From positions 186,001 through 250,000 of the forward strand of contig NC_041782.1 in assembly GCF_900090045.1 (NCBI RefSeq): a stretch of 64,000 nucleotides of DNA, read 5' to 3'. The translations under genes and the position numbers were made by a program. The stretch's first letter is position 1. Each line of letters begins with the position of its first letter. Below the pieces are notes generated by a model. It did no database searches. It saw nothing but the letters and a program-made list of their open reading frames with translations, and had not been told where the DNA came from. Below, piece by piece: positions 1 through 10,990 of this stretch. The stretch comes from Plasmodium malariae. Its lineage: Eukaryota > Apicomplexa > Aconoidasida > Haemosporida > Plasmodiidae.

Positions 1-1155
1 TTTATATATTAAAACAAAATATTCCTTAACATTTATTTTATTTAAAAATTGTCATTAATTTTTGAAGAAATTATTAATTAATATAAACATTATTATTATA
101 TACATTTAAAATTATTTTAACAATTTACATCATATATTTATTGAATGGGTGTAAAGAGCACAAATGTGTAATTCTTTATGTACAAATAATTACATGTTTT
201 TACAACTGTATATATTTTTTTTCATTATTCTTAATTAAAATTTTTATTTTTACCCTAATATAATGTATTTTTCTAAATTTACTATTACGAAATGAACATA
301 AAAATAAAACTAAATTTCGACATATTAACTAATAATATCTGATTAAATTGAAATCGTTATTTTAATGATTCAGTGACATAGGATATATATAAAATTCATA
401 ATATATTTATATAAAAATTTTCAATATAATATATATAAAAATAGTTTTTAAATATTAATTAATAATTAATTTAATCATTATAATAATGCGATATATGTTT
501 TTAACTCTTTAATTGCAAATAATTAATTATATAAAGATAGTGAACTATTATAGATCATTCATATTTTAATATGATATTATTTTTTTTTAAAAGTAAATAA
601 CAAAACATGTGTATATACACATGCATGGGAACAAAACATGTTCAGTATATTTCATTAAAAATAAAAAAATTTACGTTCATTTTTACCCAAAAAATAACAA
701 AAAATATTTTTAGTTTAGTCAATATATAATAGTTTTACTCTGGAATATTGAAAATTAGAATGTACAATATTTTATAATTCAAACATTGATTAACACCCTA
801 TTTAAAGACAATTATATAAATTGTCTTATTATATATGAATTATAATATAAAAACATATATTTTTCATAAGAGTCCATTGACATACTCACATATATATTCT
901 AATTCATGATGTATATTTAATAATTCTGTAACAATTGCAGAATATACATGTTTAGAAAAAAGGAAATTTTAAATTCACAAAAAAACTATGAACATATACT
1001 TTAACTATTGTACCCTAAAATTATCACATGTATATGGGTTCAATTATAAAATATATGAAATTATGGGAAGGTTTATTAAGCATAGCAATAAGGATAATAC
1101 ATATATCAGTTCATATTGAAGATTACACAAACTAACATATTACGTATTATAGATT
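1..1155. other. 3' flank of the leftmost fam-l-like gene, no gene
   Basis: No coding region seen on either strand. The block nearest the gene (about 964-997) matches sequence found about 170 bp past the stop codon of the other fam genes. A weak match to the more distal block (TTTAGTC followed by an AT run) lies near 711-735. The rest is AT-rich spacer with short A and T runs. Confidence 0.6.
964..997 (-). terminator. Downstream block T1 of the 1156-2127 gene
   Basis: About 160-190 bp beyond the stop codon. Contains AAATTCACAAAAAAACTATG then AACATA, nearly identical to the block after the 9096-10073 gene. Possibly part of the 3' UTR or polyadenylation region; that role is inference. Confidence 0.4.
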
Positions 1156-2127
1156 TTACCTTTTTCTGAACTTAATTTCTTGATATTTTTTTACTTTTTT
1201 GTGGTAGTAAAAAATTCCTAATATAATGGTGATACCCAGTAATAGGAGAGGTATACAATAAATTATATAAATTAGAAAAGGTTTAGTTATAAAAGTCCAG
1301 TCTTTTTTTAAACTATTATTTACAGTAACCTCAGATGTATACCACAAAAAGTCTAAATTAAGTTTCCGCAAGAAAGCACGTAAGGGTCTTGACCATTTAC
1401 TTTCTAGTGTTCCATTCAATATTTTTAACAACCCCCCAATAATTCCATAACCACAAGAAAAATCTAATATTATAGAGATTGATAAAAACAAGAATAAGAA
1501 TAAAGGTAAACAAATTCGTACTTTTTTTTTTTTAAATATTATTTTTCTGAAAAACTTATCAGTAATAGTTCTGTTGTTTTTAAGAAAATCTAAGTAATCT
1601 AATTCTTTGAATATTTTTTTTTCTATACGAGAATATGCTTTTGTTTCAAACATAAAATTTTTTTTTTCATATGTTGCTTATGACCTTCATTCACTGATGC
1701 GCTTCCATGTGACTGCTTTTTTGTTTCTGTGGTTTTTTCTGCATTATTAGATATGTACCTTTTGTCGTTTGATTCATATTTTGGTATATATTCTTGTAAA
1801 TATACAGCACATGAATCCTTATCCTGCTTATAGTTTGCTAGTATCCTATATGTGCTTTCATCTATTTTCTTTTCAATCTTGTAGTTATGAACCGTAGTCA
1901 TCTTAAATATACTCTAAAAAAAACAAAGTAAACATTTGTTATTTAATGAATGAAATATTTTATGCTAAAAAAGCTTGTTAACAAAAATAAAACACTAAAA
2001 ATGGTAATAACCAAAATATTTTCAAATAATATTTTCATACTACGTCATTTTTAAAATGGTATATCCAGGATAAAAGTATAAACGCATAAATTTTAATACG
2101 TAAAAGTATCATCATTTTTTTTTCCAT
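1156..2127 (-). pseudogene. fam-l-like exported protein, two exons, single-base frameshift
   Basis: Exon 1 (2041-2127) encodes 29 residues, MEKKMMILLRIKIYAFILLS then WIYHFKNDV, a recessed signal sequence. A 127-bp GT-AG intron (1914-2040) follows, then exon 2 (1156-1913). Exon 2 begins SIFKMTTVHN, has the PEXEL-like RILAN, then loses frame in a run of ten A (1658-1667 on the plus strand). One more A, or two fewer, would join it to the downstream frame. That frame starts at FETKAYSRIEKKIF, continues FLKNNRTITDKFFRKII, and has two membrane spans (around ICLPLFLFLFLSISIILDF and IYIIYCIPLLLLGITIILG) and the family ending YYHKKVKKYQEIKFRKR. Splice sites and everything else look intact, so this is either a very young pseudogene or a homopolymer sequencing error. 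Family function is unknown; export to the host erythrocyte is inferred from the signal and export-like motif. Confidence 0.85.
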
Positions 2128-2540
2128 TATATAAAATTTTAATACTATAACTTATTCAAGAAAAAATAAATAAACAATAGTATAATATTCTTTTAATGTT
2201 AAAAAATAATTTATTATATATTTAGTATTTTTTTCATTTTCCTTTTATGTATTTATGAAGCGATAAAAAAAAAAACGTACATATAATATCTTTGACAGTA
2301 GACACAAAGAAAAATATCTTTAATTATATATAATAAAATTTTTATCTTTATTTTAATTTTAAAAAATTATTTTTTATTAAAAAAAATAATTTGAATACAT
2401 TTATAAATATTCAAAAAATATAGTTTAATTATTTAATGTGGAACAATAATTAAATATTTTTTTATTCATCACCTATAAATATGTTAAAAAAAAAATAAGT
2501 TTACTGAATATTTCTAAACATATATTTCATGTAGTAGCAT

Positions 2541-2580
2541 ATAGAATGTAGAGAATATAGGTAATGAATTTTCCCTGTAT
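2541..2580 (-). promoter_or_regulatory. Upstream block P1 of the 1156-2127 gene
   Basis: Starts 414 bp upstream of the ATG. Contains ATAGAATGTAGAGAATATAG followed by a TTTTCCCT stretch, the clearest form of a block present upstream of every fam copy here. Function is inferred only from conservation. Confidence 0.5.
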
Positions 2581-2992
2581 TTAGATAATAACCAAATTTA
2601 GCAATATTTTTATTTTAATAATTCTAATTTTATAAACCATTTGTTTTCAAAAATTGGAAATTAATATTATATAATATAAATTATTATAATATTCTAATAA
2701 TAATAAGGTTAAATAAAGCTTAGTTACTACAACAGTTTATATTATATTAATTGCGGCGATTTAACTATTTAATGATCTATAATGTATCTAGAAAAATATA
2801 ATTTGCTAGATATTACAAAATATATAATTTAATATATATTTAAAAATTCAATAAATGAGAATTTTTTATTTTTGTATAATAATTTTTGTAAATTACGATT
2901 TTAAATTATGTTTAATTCATATTACTTTTAAATGAATTTTTTTTAAATTCTACTATATATTTTATTATTTATTTCGTTTTTTAAATAAATAA

Positions 2993-3043
2993 ATAAATAT
3001 ATATATATATACTTAGAAGAAATTTTAATATTATATAATAAAA
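2993..3043 (-). promoter_or_regulatory. Upstream block P2 of the 1156-2127 gene
   Basis: About 866 bp upstream of the ATG. A TA run is followed by ACTTAGAAGAAATTTTAATA. The AGAAGAAAT core is purine-rich. Confidence 0.45.
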
Positions 3044-4509
3044 TAAAAGTAATAATATATATTAATACTTGCATAACTGCATAATTATTAGAATATCATT
3101 GTTTCAATAATATATTCTTTTATGCAACAAACAATAAAAACACATATTATTTTCTTAACATTTTATTAAATTAAGCACATATAAGTAATAACTATAAAAT
3201 AGAATTAATTAAGGAACTACGTAATAGTAATAATAAAATATTAAAAGTACGTATAAACTTATATATTACAACAACTTTGTCATACACCATATAAATAATA
3301 ACACACATGCATTTTATAGTAAAAACGAAATTACACTAATTTTTGTTGAACAGTTCTTAGAAATAACTTGAATACTAACTCGCGCATCTAAGCCAAAAAT
3401 ATATTTGTATGTACGAATTGTATATAAGAAAACAGTTTGTGTTTTTTGTTTTGTTTTATTTCATTTACAAAATGAGAATTTAAATGTATGTGAGTTCTTA
3501 CCAGTGAATATAAACTATATGTATCATTTTGCATTCTTTAAATAATATTAAATCTTTACTTATATATTTATAAAAGACCATGAATATAGTACAAATATAT
3601 AAATAAATACCTACATATGATGAAATGCTTGTACACAATATATATTTATTTCGATTACTATTGATGATAATTTAGATTTTTACAGATACATATATTATAT
3701 TTTTATCATTGTACAATTATTAGAAATAAAATTCTACCCCCCAAAAAAAAAAGAATTTTACGTATTTAATAATAATATATGATTAAAATTAACTCATTAA
3801 TATAATCATTGAATAACATAAAAAATAAATTCATAATATATAACTTAAGTTTATTAAATTTCAAATTAATATATATTTAATTGATTTTCACTAAATTTAA
3901 TTAACACTCCAACTTGGAATAATAGTAAAATAATTGGTGTTAACTCTTTTCATAACTGTTATTATATTGAATCCCTCAATTAGTAAGAAGTTATAAGCAT
4001 AATTAAAAAATATAATTTTATTTTATACATTTATAACTGTACATTTATTAAATCTATAAAAAACAAAATATCTGTTAAAAAGACGTTTACAATTAATATA
4101 TTTTATATTATATATTACACAAAACGTATTTTATAGAATAAACATGTTTTTTACTAAGCAATATATATCAATACTTAAATACATTAAAATTAATCTCTAT
4201 ATCCTGGCTTCCTGTAATTAAGCGCAAAACAAGACTCATTTATTTTTAATTTAAAACTAATATTACATTTTTCTTATTATATGAAAAAATAGTCAATTTA
4301 TAATAGAGTCAGATATATAATATAAAGAATCATATACTAGTACAAATATAAATTATCACAGATCTACAAAAATTATATAAAATATGCTAATATATATTCA
4401 TTTAAAAACAAAAACATAAATATTCCTACAAATATATATAAATTTACAAATATACAAATTATGCCATAAAAATATATTAGGCTACCAAATTAATTTAAAA
4501 TATAAATTA

Positions 4510-4548
4510 TAAAATATTAAAATATTTAATTTCAGAAAAAATGAATAT
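4510..4548 (-). terminator. Downstream block T1 of the 4716-5596 pseudogene
   Basis: Ends about 170 bp beyond the coding remnant. AAAATATTAAAATATTTAAT leads into TTTCAGAAAAAATGAATATA. The first half matches the family block well, the second half is diverged. Confidence 0.4.
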
Positions 4549-4715
4549 AATGTTTTATTGTTAGATATCAAAGAGACCACGTAAGAACATGTGCATTTAT
4601 AATATATTAGAATTATATATATGCTTCTTAAGTATATCACTGAAAATATTAAGGCTATGTTTACTTATTAAAGACGCTCTTACACATATATACATATTCT
4701 CTAATATAAATTTAA

Positions 4716-5596
4716 CTCAGTCATCAACTTGATTTTTTATACCTTTCGTTATTGCAAAAGATCTTCTAAATTCTTATCAAAAATAGGATATCTGTCATAG
4801 TGATAAGTATCCCAAAGGCCATTATACAAGTATAGAGTTGTATTGCGTATACATCTTCCAACATTACAATTAATTTTATAAGTTCTATAAGCTTCTCGTT
4901 TACAGTATTTAAATATCCCATTCCTCTTACTGTTGAAGAAGTTATTCCTAAGAAAAAAAAATATATATATATATATATAATAACTCCAAATCCATAGCTT
5001 CTACATTTTATTTTTTAATGATATACCACGAAATCTCCTCTTTTTTTCAATCAAATCATCATAATTTCTTTTTTTAATCCATTTTTTTTCAAAATGAAAG
5101 TGTTTTCCATCAAAAATTCCATTATTATGATCTATATTTTCTGTATAGTACTGCGATTTATTTAATAAACTTTTTTTTGATTGATTATTTTTTCTTTTCG
5201 TTACTTTTTCATCATGAGATAAGTCTTTCTCTTTGTCAATTTCAGTATTTGGGAATCTTTCTTTTAAAAGTATATTATTTGAATCTTTGTTATGTTTATA
5301 TTTTTCTAATAACATATAACGTTTTATATCTACTTTTCTATCATACTTACAGTTTCCTTCCAAAGATTTGCCATATATACACTAAAAATTCAAAGTAAAT
5401 AATTAGATTTAATAAAAATAAATAAACTAATGGTAAAATATTGTAATGATTAATACAAAACAAACAAATTATAAATAATAAATATTATACTTATATGATA
5501 TTGTTTTACCACATAATTACTAAAATTGCTTATCCATGTTAGAATGATAAACTCAGTAATTTTAATAAATATTATTATATTAATTTTGTGTTCCAT
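4716..5596 (-). pseudogene. fam-m-like exported protein pseudogene, several lesions
   Basis: Exon 1 (5510-5596) encodes MEHKINIIIFIKITEFIILT then WISNFSNYV, an intact signal exon. The intron is 128 bp (5382-5509). Exon 2 opens CIYGKSLEGNCKYDRKVDIK. The PEXEL-like position reads MLLEK where relatives have RLLAK, so the arginine is gone. The block FDGKHFHFEKKWIKKRNYDD identifies the fam-m-like type. A missing base in an A run near 5012-5018 brings a TAG at 5001-5003. In the shifted frame the first membrane span is overlain by a (TA)n microsatellite (about 4961-4980). A second stop lies at 4766-4768, and another base is missing near 4725-4732 before a degraded copy of the KILRNNEKY...KLMTE tail. 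At least four disabling changes are visible, so this is a real pseudogene rather than an assembly slip. Confidence 0.85.
4961..4980. repeat. (TA)n microsatellite inside a former membrane-span codon tract
   Basis: About ten TA units lie directly after the frameshift point of the fam-m-like pseudogene, where relatives encode the first hydrophobic span. Confidence 0.8.
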
Positions 5597-5987
5597 TATA
5601 TATATCTTTAATACTATATTATATTAAGGAAAATATTAACAAAAATATAATATGCTTCCAATAACAAACAGTTCTATATTTATAAAAAATTCTTTTTTTA
5701 TAATTCTCTCATAAAAACATAATAAAATATATATAATTATAATTAATTATACTACATATAAATAGTAACATAACTTTAGAAATATATTGTATAACTAATA
5801 ATGTTATATTAATATAAATATAAGTTTTATAAAAATAAATTAACTATAATTTGTTCGTATATAATTAAATATATATTTAATTTAATGTAGTGTATTAATT
5901 AGGTAATGTTTTTATTAATTATTTTCGGAATAAAATAAGAAATAAGAGTTTTTTGATATTGTATTTAAATATTGAGTTTATTTACTA

Positions 5988-6026
5988 CATAGAATGTGCA
6001 GTACATATATAATATATCCCTCAATA
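5988..6026 (-). promoter_or_regulatory. Upstream block P1 of the 4716-5596 pseudogene
   Basis: Starts 392 bp upstream of the ATG. CATAGAATGTGCAGTACATA followed by ATATATCCCTC. Closest to the 30858 copy. Confidence 0.5.
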
Positions 6027-6451
6027 TATTAACGTAATAATTAATAATTTTAAGGTTGTTATCATAATAATAATTCTAAATTTGTAAACATTGTATTTAG
6101 GAAAATCTAGTTATATTTTATAGAACATTAATTATTATAACACTATAAAAATTATAATAACAAAATAAAAAAAAAACATTGTATATTATTACATATATAA
6201 CAGGAGAATTAGCTTCTCCTTAATAAATATATTTTATTGTGTATAATTCTCTTAAAACGATGAATTTAATCTATACTACCTAATCTATAAAGATATATGC
6301 GCTATAATGCTAATAAAAATTCATTCTTTATTTTTGTGCTATTATTTTTAAAAATTACAATTTTTAATTTTGATTTATTCCATTATTTCTCAATGAAAAA
6401 TCTCTATATTCGAGTACATTATACTTTAATTTTTTATTTATTATATATATA

Positions 6452-6476
6452 TTTAGAAGAAATACTAATATGGTAG
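6452..6476 (-). promoter_or_regulatory. Upstream block P2 of the 4716-5596 pseudogene
   Basis: About 856 bp upstream of the ATG. TTTAGAAGAAATACTAATAT, then GGTAGAAAAAGG. Confidence 0.45.
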
Positions 6477-8676
6477 AAAAAGGATAAAGACCAAATGTTG
6501 TTAAAGATAAGATGTTTATAAAAATATTGCATGCAATTATATTAATTAATGAATATTCCAAATGAAATGAATTTACAATTAAGTATAATATGTATAATGA
6601 ATAATTTTCACACAAAAAAAGGATAAGACAAAATAATTTACTAAAATGTATGTTTTAGTAATTTTTCTATTAATTTCAGAAGGTATATATTATTTTTTAT
6701 TTATTCCTTTATAAATACGTTATGTCAGGAGCAAATATTAAAGGTGTACTAAAATAAATAAACATAAACATAAAAACAAATAATCATTTATTAAAAAAAT
6801 TATAAACAAAAAATATATTATACCAAAATACTTGCCTTCTTTATGTGGAACTCAAACAGTGATAATTATGAAAAAGTTATACTCACAAGATATTATTGTA
6901 ATAATCTGAAATATATCGTCATATTGTAGTTATGCCTAAAATAAATTATTTATACAAGGTAATAATAAACAACATTAGAAAATGTTAAAATATTACAAAA
7001 ATTAATATCATAATATTTTTATAGTTTTACATTATTTATATTTTTACCTCAACATATATTCAACCTTTTTATCTATATTTTTATGTTACAATTATTTGAG
7101 TATTTAACGTTTTATAACACATAAAATATTGCCATATAAAGTATAAGCCATTGCATTTTTAAAATGTTTTAAAAAAAAATATATATGTATTATGAGATTA
7201 TTTATGAAAAATAAATTCTCTATCTCACATATTCCTCTTAAATATTTAAATATAAATATAACTTTTTTGTTTTTTCTATATTTATTATTTCTAAACACTA
7301 TTTTAGTATTTTCTTTTAAAAATAAATCATATTTTTTTAAATTATTTATGATTTTACTCAATTAAGCAGTAATATACAAATATATAAAGTTCTTTATAAA
7401 AAATATATTTATGTCCTTAATATATATTTACACAATATATGAATTATGCTACTGTATATATGTAGTAGTATAAATATCTTATTATATCATCATTCACCTC
7501 TAGATCCAATATTCTTTCTTTTAATCCTATCTTATAAATTTATTATGTATCCTAATATATTTTATTTTTAGATGGTAATATGTTCAGCACTGTATGCAAT
7601 TAGACTAATTCATTTTTTTCCTTCAGTATTATTGTCTAAAATGTAATAAAAATATTTTTACTTTTACAAAGGAAATTTTAATAGATTTTTTCCTTTCTTT
7701 TTTAAAGAGTAAGTAATTTATTAATATTTCTAATATAAAATTATTGTACTTATTTAATAAAAACTTTTACAATCAAATATTGAAAATTTTTTAATAAAGC
7801 TAAAATAAAACTTATCTAATTAAAAAAAAAAAAACAATATAATATGCATATGAATTATCAATAAAAAAATAATGCTTCTTTTAATATCATTTTATCTAAA
7901 AATTTACATTATAAATATAAATGTATTAGTATTTGTTAATATAATTTAAATATATTTTTTTATACACCTTTAAAAAAATAATAACTCTTCAATTGATATA
8001 TTTTTAGACATAAAAAAAGAGGACATAAATATAAAATATTACTTGCAAATTATTAGATGAATGCAGAACAAATATATATTTATCCATGACACCTATTTAT
8101 AATTCACTTTTTTAGTGATGTATTGATATATTTAAAATTTTACTATTATGAAAGGCAAAAAAAAAAAAATAATTCATATTATCTATTAATATATAAGTAC
8201 ATTTAATTCATTAATATAATCATTTTATATTTTAAAAAATAAAAAATAATAACTTGAACTATTTATAAATATTCAGTATAATATATATTTAAGTAATTTT
8301 TTAAAATTAAGCTCAATTATAAAAAATGAAAAGTGTTTAGCCATACATTAACTGATCATATGTAGAAATCCTAAGTTAATCGATTATAAACAAAAAAATA
8401 TTTAATAAAAATAATAATTTTATATATATATATGTTTTCTCTTTAAACCATTAAAAAAAAAAAAATGTTTGTTAGAAGGACGTTTAAATAAATAAGTTCT
8501 ATAACACATTATTAATAAACGTATTTATATAATAATTATTAAATATTTCCTTATATAATATATATGTATCAATACAACAATATGCATTCGCATTTAATTG
8601 TTATATGAAAAATGTAATACATCTTTATTTAATATAAACCTAATTAAACATTTATTTAAATGTATCAACAAATAAC

Positions 8677-8693
8677 CATTTTAGATTAGAAAG
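8677..8693 (-). other. Distal downstream block D of the 9096-10073 gene
   Basis: CCATTTTAGATTAGAAA, about 400 bp past the stop codon. Near-identical blocks lie after four other fam copies. Confidence 0.45.
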
Positions 8694-8891
8694 GGATCAA
8701 ATAAAAAGACATCTTATTATAGTTAAAATATAAATCACCACAAAATGGTGATAAAATTGTAAAAATTATCTTTTTATATAGTAATAATAACGTACAAAAA
8801 CATATACTTATACGAATATACTGTAATACATTAATTTACCCGAAGCCATTATTTACATTAAAGCTCAAACTATAATTTAAACTACAAATAG

Positions 8892-8932
8892 AAATATGTT
8901 AAAACATTCTAATTCACAAAAAAACTAAGATA
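8892..8932 (-). terminator. Downstream block T1 of the 9096-10073 gene
   Basis: AAATATGTTAAAACATTCTA then ATTCACAAAAAAACTAAGAT, ending about 165 bp past the stop codon. Confidence 0.45.
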
Positions 8933-9095
8933 GAATTTTTTTAACTTGTTCATAAAAAATTCCCTTATCTGTATGTTTATATATAAGAATTAAGCAATTA
9001 TTGATATGCTTATTATATATATTTATATATATTGTAATTATTAGTTAACATTGATTATTTTATTACAAAAAAAAGTATGTAACTCATTATTAATT

Positions 9096-10073
9096 TTATC
9101 TTTGTCTGAACTTTATTCTTTCATATTTTTTAACTTTTTTATGATAATAAACAACCCTTGATATAAGTGTTATACCTAATATTAAAAACGGTAAGCCATA
9201 TATTAGGATTCTAAATAATTTTAATAATACATGCAATTCACTGATATTATCAGACGTGCTTGCGATGGATCTCCAAAACCATTTTGCTTCTTTCAGCGAT
9301 TCATATACTCTATTCAACCACCCATTTTCTCCCGATTCTTTTAAAATTTTAATAAATCCTATTGCATTCCACAACCCTTTTTGATCTACCAAAACCCACG
9401 ATAAATCTACTATGGGCAGTAATGATAACAAAAAGAACAATAATAAAGGTAAAAGAAATAGTAGTACGCATTTTTTACGTATTATTTTTCTGTAAAACTT
9501 ATTACTAATTGTCTTGTTGTTTTTAAGGAAATCCATAAAATCCATTTCTTTGAATATTTTTTTTTCAAAGTGGGAATAGTTTTTAGTTTCAAACATACAC
9601 TTCTTTTTTTTCATATATGATTTACAGTTTCCTCTAAATTCTAATGGAGTTCCATTTGAATGTTTTCTTTTTCCAGTGTACCCTTCCATATTATTAGATA
9701 TATCTTTTTTTTTCTTCACTCCATTATTTGTCATTTCCTCTTTTAAACTTACGCTACTTGAATATTTATCCTGCTTATATTTTGACAGTATACGATATGT
9801 TGTTCCATAAATTTTTCTACTATATATGTAATTTTCATCCAAATATTTATTAAATGTACTCTAAAAAATCCCGAAAAAAAAATGAATATCGAACAAATAA
9901 ATAATCGCACACTAAAATAAGTACTAACAAAAATAAAACACAAAAAATAAGAATAACACAAATATATTTAAATAATAATATCATACTATATAAATGTTAA
10001 TATAACATATCCAACTTAAAAGAGTAAGCTTAGGAGTTTTAATAAAGAACAGTGACTTTATTTTTTTTTCCAT
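9096..10073 (-). CDS. fam-l-like two-membrane-span exported protein, intact
   Basis: Exon 1 is 9987-10073 (29 residues, MEKKIKSLFFIKTPKLTLLS then WICYINIYI). The intron is 9861-9986 (126 bp, GTATGA...TTTTAG) and exon 2 is 9096-9860. The product is 283 residues. Exon 2 begins STFNKYLDENY, and the PEXEL-like RILSK sits at residues 52-56. A lysine/asparagine-rich linker leads to FETKNYSHFEKKIFKEMDF and FLKNNKTISNKFYRKII, which mark the FLKNNRTIS type. Membrane spans are near residues 160-182 and 244-266, and the end is YYHKKVKKYERIKFRQR. The start is fixed by the hydrophobic signal exon and the conserved splice position. The role is unknown; the family is thought to be exported to or displayed on infected red cells. 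An RH5-like fold was reported for the family, from memory. Confidence 0.9.
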
Positions 10074-10464
10074 TATATAGAACTTTAATATAGAAATACA
10101 AGAAGTAAGAATATAATTAACAAAATATGGTACTCTTTTAAAAATGAAATATACAATTACTTTATATTTAATCTGTTTTTTATATTTTTTCGTAAAAACA
10201 TAATGAAAACTATGTAACTATAATTTTTTTTACAACTGAGTTAATCAAATATCAATTTAAAAGTATATCATAAATTTTTTATCTTAACTATATATATATA
10301 AAAATAAAATTTATTAAAATGATCTTATTTAGATTTATAAATATTCAATATCTAAAATTTATTTATTTAAAATAGTAAATTATTTAAATTATGTTTTTAT
10401 TAAATCTTTTCAAAATAAAATAAAAGAATATATGTTATTACTTAATATATGGAAATATTCAATA

Positions 10465-10508
10465 TATAGAGAACGTAGAGAATATATATAATGCTTTGCT
10501 CTATATTT
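10465..10508 (-). promoter_or_regulatory. Upstream block P1 of the 9096-10073 gene
   Basis: Starts 392 bp upstream of the ATG. ATATAGAGAACGTAGAGAAT followed by ATATATAATGC and a pyrimidine-rich tail. Confidence 0.5.
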
Positions 10509-10948
10509 TAAGATAAATATTACTTCTTTTCATTGATACTTTTCTATTAATATTTTTAACATAAGAATTATATTTTTGGAAAACTTGTTATGACTATTAA
10601 ATTATTAATTATTATAACAATATAATAATAGTAGTAACAAATGAAGAAAACTATAATCTGTACGACCTTTTCTATCATATTTTTAATATCTGATAGATTA
10701 GTTAATACGTAAATTTATGCATTTCTTTTATGGAAAATAATATATTTTAAAAATAAAATATACAACGTAGGAACTAACCCACAAAAAATACTTACTTTAA
10801 ACGCAAATAAGAATTTATATTTTATCGCTACTATATAATTTTTAAATGGAATAATTTTTAATTATATATTATTAATATTAACATTTATAAATGCAAATTT
10901 TGTAAATTTAAGGATATTATTCAATTTTTTATTTTTTAATATATATAT

Positions 10949-10990
10949 ATATTTTAGCAGTAATATAAAAAAAAAAAAAAAAAAAAACTA
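10949..10990 (-). promoter_or_regulatory. Upstream block P2 of the 9096-10073 gene with 21-base A run
   Basis: About 876 bp upstream of the ATG. ATATTTTAGCAGTAATAT, then 21 consecutive A on the plus strand (poly-T on the coding strand). Confidence 0.45.

Larger units (their letters stand above)
2128..4715. other. Spacer between fam copies, 5' flank and 3' flank, no gene
   Basis: Left part is the upstream region of the frameshifted fam-l-like gene and carries two conserved blocks (2541-2580 and 2993-3043). Right part is the downstream flank of the fam-m-like pseudogene, with a conserved block near 4510-4548 and an AAAACGTATTTTATAGAATA stretch near 4121 that recurs in other 3' flanks. No convincing open frame. 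Confidence 0.6.
5597..9095. other. 3.5-kb spacer homologous to the spacer at 30455-33955
   Basis: Holds upstream blocks P1 (5988-6026) and P2 (6452-6476) of the left pseudogene and downstream blocks of the right gene (8677-8693, 8892-8932). Landmarks recur in the same order and at similar offsets in 30455-33955. Examples are GTGATAATTATGAAAAAG near 6861 against ATGATAATTACGAAAACC near 31758, and TTTTTATAGTTTT near 7017 against 31910. Open frames at 6364-6615 and 7104-7361 are not preserved in the duplicate and are not called as genes. Confidence 0.6.

Noticed and set aside
6364..6615. Minus-strand open frame of 83 codons
   Set aside because: It runs across the conserved non-coding block P2, has no motif, and the homologous spacer at 31.2-31.5 kb does not keep the frame.
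7104..7361. Minus-strand open frame of 85 codons
   Set aside because: Lies in the duplicated 3.5-kb spacer; the counterpart near 32.0-32.3 kb has no such frame.
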